From NCBI RefSeq assembly GCF_023278565.1, contig NC_064676.1, positions 6,572,001 through 6,636,000 of the forward strand: a stretch of DNA of 64,000 bases. The letters run 5' to 3'. Shown here in pieces: positions 59,901 through 64,000 of this stretch. The stretch's first letter is position 1; each line of letters begins with the position of its first letter. This DNA comes from Colletotrichum lupini (Eukaryota > Ascomycota > Sordariomycetes > Glomerellales > Glomerellaceae). The notes under the pieces were generated by a model. The model was not told the origin of the DNA. It worked only from the letters and a program-made list of their open reading frames with translations, and made no database searches. Made by a program: the position numbers and the translations under genes.

Positions 59901-62900
59901 TAAAAAGGATTTAGATATATACCGAATTATAAGTTAGAACCGGCCTAGGCTTTAAGTTTAATCCCCTCTTTTATAAAATAGTAAGAATATAATTACTAAA
60001 CTTACTAAAAAAGCGATACTCTTTTAAAAAAAGCTCTTAGAGCGTATAATTATAAAAGACGACGTATATCTTAACTTTATAATATATTCTTAATAACTAT
60101 TATTTTAAAATCTTATTATTTATTAATACGAAATAGACGATATAATACTTAGTATAGGAAATATTACTCTTAGTACGGATAATATTATAGTTTTAATACT
60201 ATAGGCTTATTAGCTATATATTAATAACTATGTCCATTACTTTTACTAGGCCTATTTTATATTTAAATATTACCCTAAGGCTTAATAAGACGCTAAGGTA
60301 ATAATAATACTAAAGCCTAACCGGGATATACGTATTTATAAAGGCTAGCGCCCGATCTTATTCCTAGCGACCCTAGGGAAGGGGCTAGAGCGCTTTATAA
60401 CTAAGAGGATATTTTATATTATTATTACCTAAGGCGTACTTAATTTATAAATAGCCGGGGCACTACCTAAACGATCGGCTACGAATATAACTAGGGTAAT
60501 AGCTTATAATATATAGGCTATTTTTAATAAGAAGCTAGTTATTATTATTATTATAATAAATATTAAAAGAGCCTTTAACTTAATACTATATAACTAGCTA
60601 TATAATCGGCTCTAGGTATAAAGTTAGTTTAAAAATATTATTACCTAGGTATAGTATTTTAACTAGTTGCGCTAAGCCTCGGTTTATTATAAAAAATATT
60701 AAACTCTTATATCCCCCCTCTTTTATAGTTTACTATAAGGGTTACCGATCTTACTTATCCTCTTTTTATTATATACTAAGTAGATCTATTAAATTAGCCC
60801 GGAGTCCTTTAGATTTAGCTATATTAATAACTATATAATACTAAGCGTTAGGAGGGACCTTATTAAGGTTACTTCCTAAGTATAGTAGATTCTAAATAAT
60901 ACTATTACTTAGGGTAGGGATAATACTATTCGGTTTAATCCTAAAAAGACTAAAGTCCTTTATTTTACGAGGTAGACCTTACTAAGGGCTAAAAATATTA
61001 CCCCCCCCCCTATTTACTACGGTAATAAGAAAATTAGACCTTATAAGAAGGGTATTATAAAGTAGCTAGGTATTATTTTTAATAAGAAGCTACTTTTTTA
61101 TAACTATATTACTAACTACCGAAGTAAAACTAAGTTTATAGCTAGCTATATTAAAAGCTTTAATAAAGTTTTTAATAATACGCCCTTAGCTATTATATAC
61201 AAAGCGATTTATATTATTATTATTTTTAAGGCCCTATATAGTACTAAGCTATAGTACCCCGGCCCGACCTAACTTACTTTTAAAATTAAAGTTAACTCTA
61301 AAATATATACCTAACCAGAAGTTTAATACGGGCTAAAGTTAGTTATTAAGACCCTCTAGACCCCTATTAATATTACTTTAAAAAGCTCTTTTTTAGTATA
61401 GCGGATTATATTAATTATAGCGCTACTACGCAAAGCGAGCATTTTATTAATAAAGCTTCTCTTAAACTCCCTTAGAGACTACTATATTATTAAGCTCTTT
61501 ATACTAAACTACTCTTATCCCCTAGCCTAAAAGATCTATAATTATAAGCTACTATATAACTATAAAAACCCCTCTTACTTAACTACGCTTATTTAAGTAG
61601 CTAGTTAAGTTAAACGTCCCCTATAACTAGCCTTATTACCCCGCGACTTTTTAATTATAAGTAACTTTAATAATACTTAAGAAGTAATTAAAATAAAAGA
61701 GATATAAAGCTATTATAAATAGTACGAATGTCTTTTTATTATATATATTATAACTTATATAAATAGGTTATAAATAACTCTAAAAACTATAGGCTTTAAA
61801 TATACTATTTATTAAAGATTATAACTAATTTATTTTAAGTACTACTACCTCCCCCGGGCTAAGGTCTTTAATATTAAAATAAAAAAGGCTATTATAAGTC
61901 TTTATGCGGCGCTAAAGCTTAAGAATAAGTTTATTATAGCTATTATAGTTTACTTAGATAACTAGGCCGTTATTAAGTATTTAAATAGTGCCCCCCCCTT
62001 ATTTTTTTAATAAGCTATTCTCGAGTTTGAGGAGCTTATTAAGAACGCTAAAGTCCCCGTTACCTCTTATTAAATACCTAGCTATAAAGGTATTATAGAG
62101 AACGAAATAGTAAACCGGTTAGTTAAAATGGGTATTATTATAAGTCCCCCTAACTTACTTATACGCCCCCTAACTACTACTTATATTAAGTATTATACCT
62201 AAAAAAGATAGCTAATTATACTCCGGCGCTAATAAAAAGATTATTAACTAAACTCTTATAGGGCCCTCGCTTTATTTATTAATAGCGCGGCGAGCCCCGA
62301 GCTAAAGTTATTTATATAATACTAGTTTTATTAGCTCTTTTTAGCTAGGTCTAGCTATAGGGACTATATTATATATTACTACTTATATAACTACGACAAT
62401 ACTAACCTCTACTACTTATATAAAAAAAAGAAAGTACTTAACTATATTTATTATTATTATTTAGTCTTACGTAGGGGCACGCTATAGTTCGCCTAAGCTA
62501 ACTTTATTTAGCGTTAACTTAGTAAAAACTAGTTTACTTATATTATACTATTATAAAACTCCTAGTTCTTTACTAATATTTACTTAAAATAAACTAATAT
62601 TTATTAGAATTAGGTTAGTGCGCGCGGAATTAGTTATAATAATACTAGACCCGTATTTATTATTAAATAGTATAGTTATAATAGAGGTATTAGGGTACCC
62701 CCCTTAACCTTTATATTAATAAACTGACGCAATAGGACGTATTATATAGTTCGTATTTTAATTAATTATTTAAAATAGACCCTTTTAAGCCAAACCCCCC
62801 TATTATAATAAGTTTATCAATACGGCCGTTAGCTCCCTTAGCGGATATTAATCTTATAGGGCGAGTACGTTAATACGGCTCGTTTAACTAGGATACGTAA

Positions 62901-63448
62901 TAAGCTATATACCCCGTCGGCCTTATAAAGCTTATATTTAGTTATAATAGCGCTAATAATAATATTACTCTTTATTTATACTATATTAATACTTTACCTT
63001 ATTATATAATATAATATATTACTTTATATTATAATATATATTATATACCTCCCCCCCCTTACCTTATTACTTTATACTTTATATTATACTACTCTTTTTT
63101 TATTTACTAAAGGAGCTAGACTCTTTGCCTCGGGCAATAATACTTACTATAGTACGACGACGGTTTTTTTATAAATATATAAAATATTACTTAGTTAGTT
63201 TATTATATTATTAGCATAATACTCGAACTTTATTAAGTATGTTTACTTTAGGTTATAAGATATTACGGGGGGCTATGTATAAGTAGAAGGGTTAATCTTA
63301 GATTATATATTATACTATTTTATAAGAGGGTATTATATAGGCTCTACGGGGCACGGCATACGGTTTTATAATTTAACGCAATATAGTCGCCTTTTACCTT
63401 ATTTAAAGACACTACGGCATAAAATAGCATAAATAAATAAACAAACAA
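56952..63448 (+). mobile_element. Tad1-type LINE (copy B), full-length, RIP-inactivated (6,497 bp)
   Basis: A 13-bp target duplication AATAACCTATAGA lies at 56939-56951 and 63449-63461. The 3' end is (AAAT/AAAC)n at 63430-63448. It is collinear with copy A over the whole length; the small excess over copy A (about 20 bp at the 5' end) suggests copy A is slightly 5'-truncated. The endonuclease motif region is at about 59268-59300 (IIRDLNSYYTN with RIP changes), and the reverse-transcriptase YADD box reads YINN at 60820-60831. Copy B carries different and somewhat more RIP changes than copy A, so the two were mutated separately. All frames are broken. Confidence 0.88.
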
Positions 63449-64000
63449 AATAACCTATAGAACTAAACTAGGTTTCCTTTTATAAACCTAGCTATACTAC
63501 CTACTTTATATAAATAAATCTATCCCTATACTATACCTATAAAAAGGATCTATATACTTAAGAGTATTTAGAAATAATAAGAGCTTAATACTAAATATAA
63601 GTAACTTATAGTTTATAAACATAATATTATTAATACGTATATTAAAGTCCTTACTTAATAGTTAATAAAATTAATTAACGCTATACTATATAAATACGTA
63701 TTTTAAAAAGCTACTAAGAACGGCGCTAAGTTTAATATATAGTAAATCGTTAAATATTTAAAATAAGAATTTACGCCCCCCGAACTAGTAATAAAAAATA
63801 CGGTTTAAAAGGAATATTAATAAGCTTTTAATAAAGCGAGGACCGGAATTAACCCCTAATATTAATATAAAAAGTAATAGTTTACTTACCTCCGAGCTAA
63901 AACGTATAATATTTTAAAAATTAGTAAAGAGATCGCTATATTTAACTTCTTAATTATAACTAAGTTTAAACTTAACCTTATATAGGGCTAACGTATATAT
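63449..64000. repeat. Unidentified RIP-mutated repeat, right part, runs off the window
   Basis: Continuation of 56400-56951 after the LINE B target duplication. AT-rich, CpA/TpG-poor, without an open frame. Its right end lies outside the window, so it cannot be classified. Confidence 0.55.

Overview
The window is filamentous-ascomycete (Pezizomycotina, probably Sordariomycetes) DNA. The genes have short GT-AG introns of 54-82 nt with CTAAC/CTGAC-like branch sites. The families are typical of moulds: HET domain, TPR-CHAT, LURP-one-related, secreted S10 carboxypeptidase. The transposons carry the mark of repeat-induced point mutation (RIP): CpA and TpG are almost gone, TpA is very frequent, and every reading frame is broken. 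The species cannot be named from the sequence.

Layout. 1-16.9 kb is a gene-bearing segment of normal composition: a LURP-one-related protein (-), a short-chain dehydrogenase (-), a crotonase-fold protein with a signal peptide (-), a TPR-CHAT caspase-like protease (+, with one in-frame stop), a convergent gasdermin-like gene (-), and a nine-exon PLP-dependent decarboxylase of 992 aa (-). 16.9-24.3 kb is a complete RIP-mutated Ty3/gypsy element (204-bp LTRs, GTTAA target duplication). 24.4-26.5 kb is an intact caspase-like (C14) gene standing alone between transposons. 26.6-42.4 kb is a RIP-mutated Tad1-type LINE (14-bp target duplication) that holds three further insertions: a 514-bp solo-LTR-like piece, a Ty1/copia element (202-bp LTRs, TTAGG duplication) and a Fot1/pogo-type DNA transposon (44-bp inverted repeats, TA duplication). 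42.4-56.4 kb returns to normal composition: a non-RIP solo LTR of the same copia family, a HET-domain gene, a serine carboxypeptidase gene, two small membrane-protein candidates and long stretches without recognisable genes. 56.4-64 kb is again RIP-mutated: an unidentified AT-rich repeat into which a second, uninterrupted copy of the same LINE is inserted (13-bp duplication).

How the genes fit together. The most interesting unit is the tail-to-tail pair at 7.0-11.2 kb. A CHAT-type (caspase-related) protease with a TPR sensor region lies next to a gasdermin-like pore-former candidate, the pairing known for fungal allorecognition cell death (het-Q1/HET-Q2 of Podospora, where the protease cleaves the gasdermin). 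A second caspase-fold gene and a HET-domain gene lie within the next 37 kb, so the region may be a non-self-recognition and regulated-cell-death island that has accumulated transposons. The in-frame stop in the protease may mean that the system is disarmed in this strain. All homology calls come from reading motifs; no database search was run.
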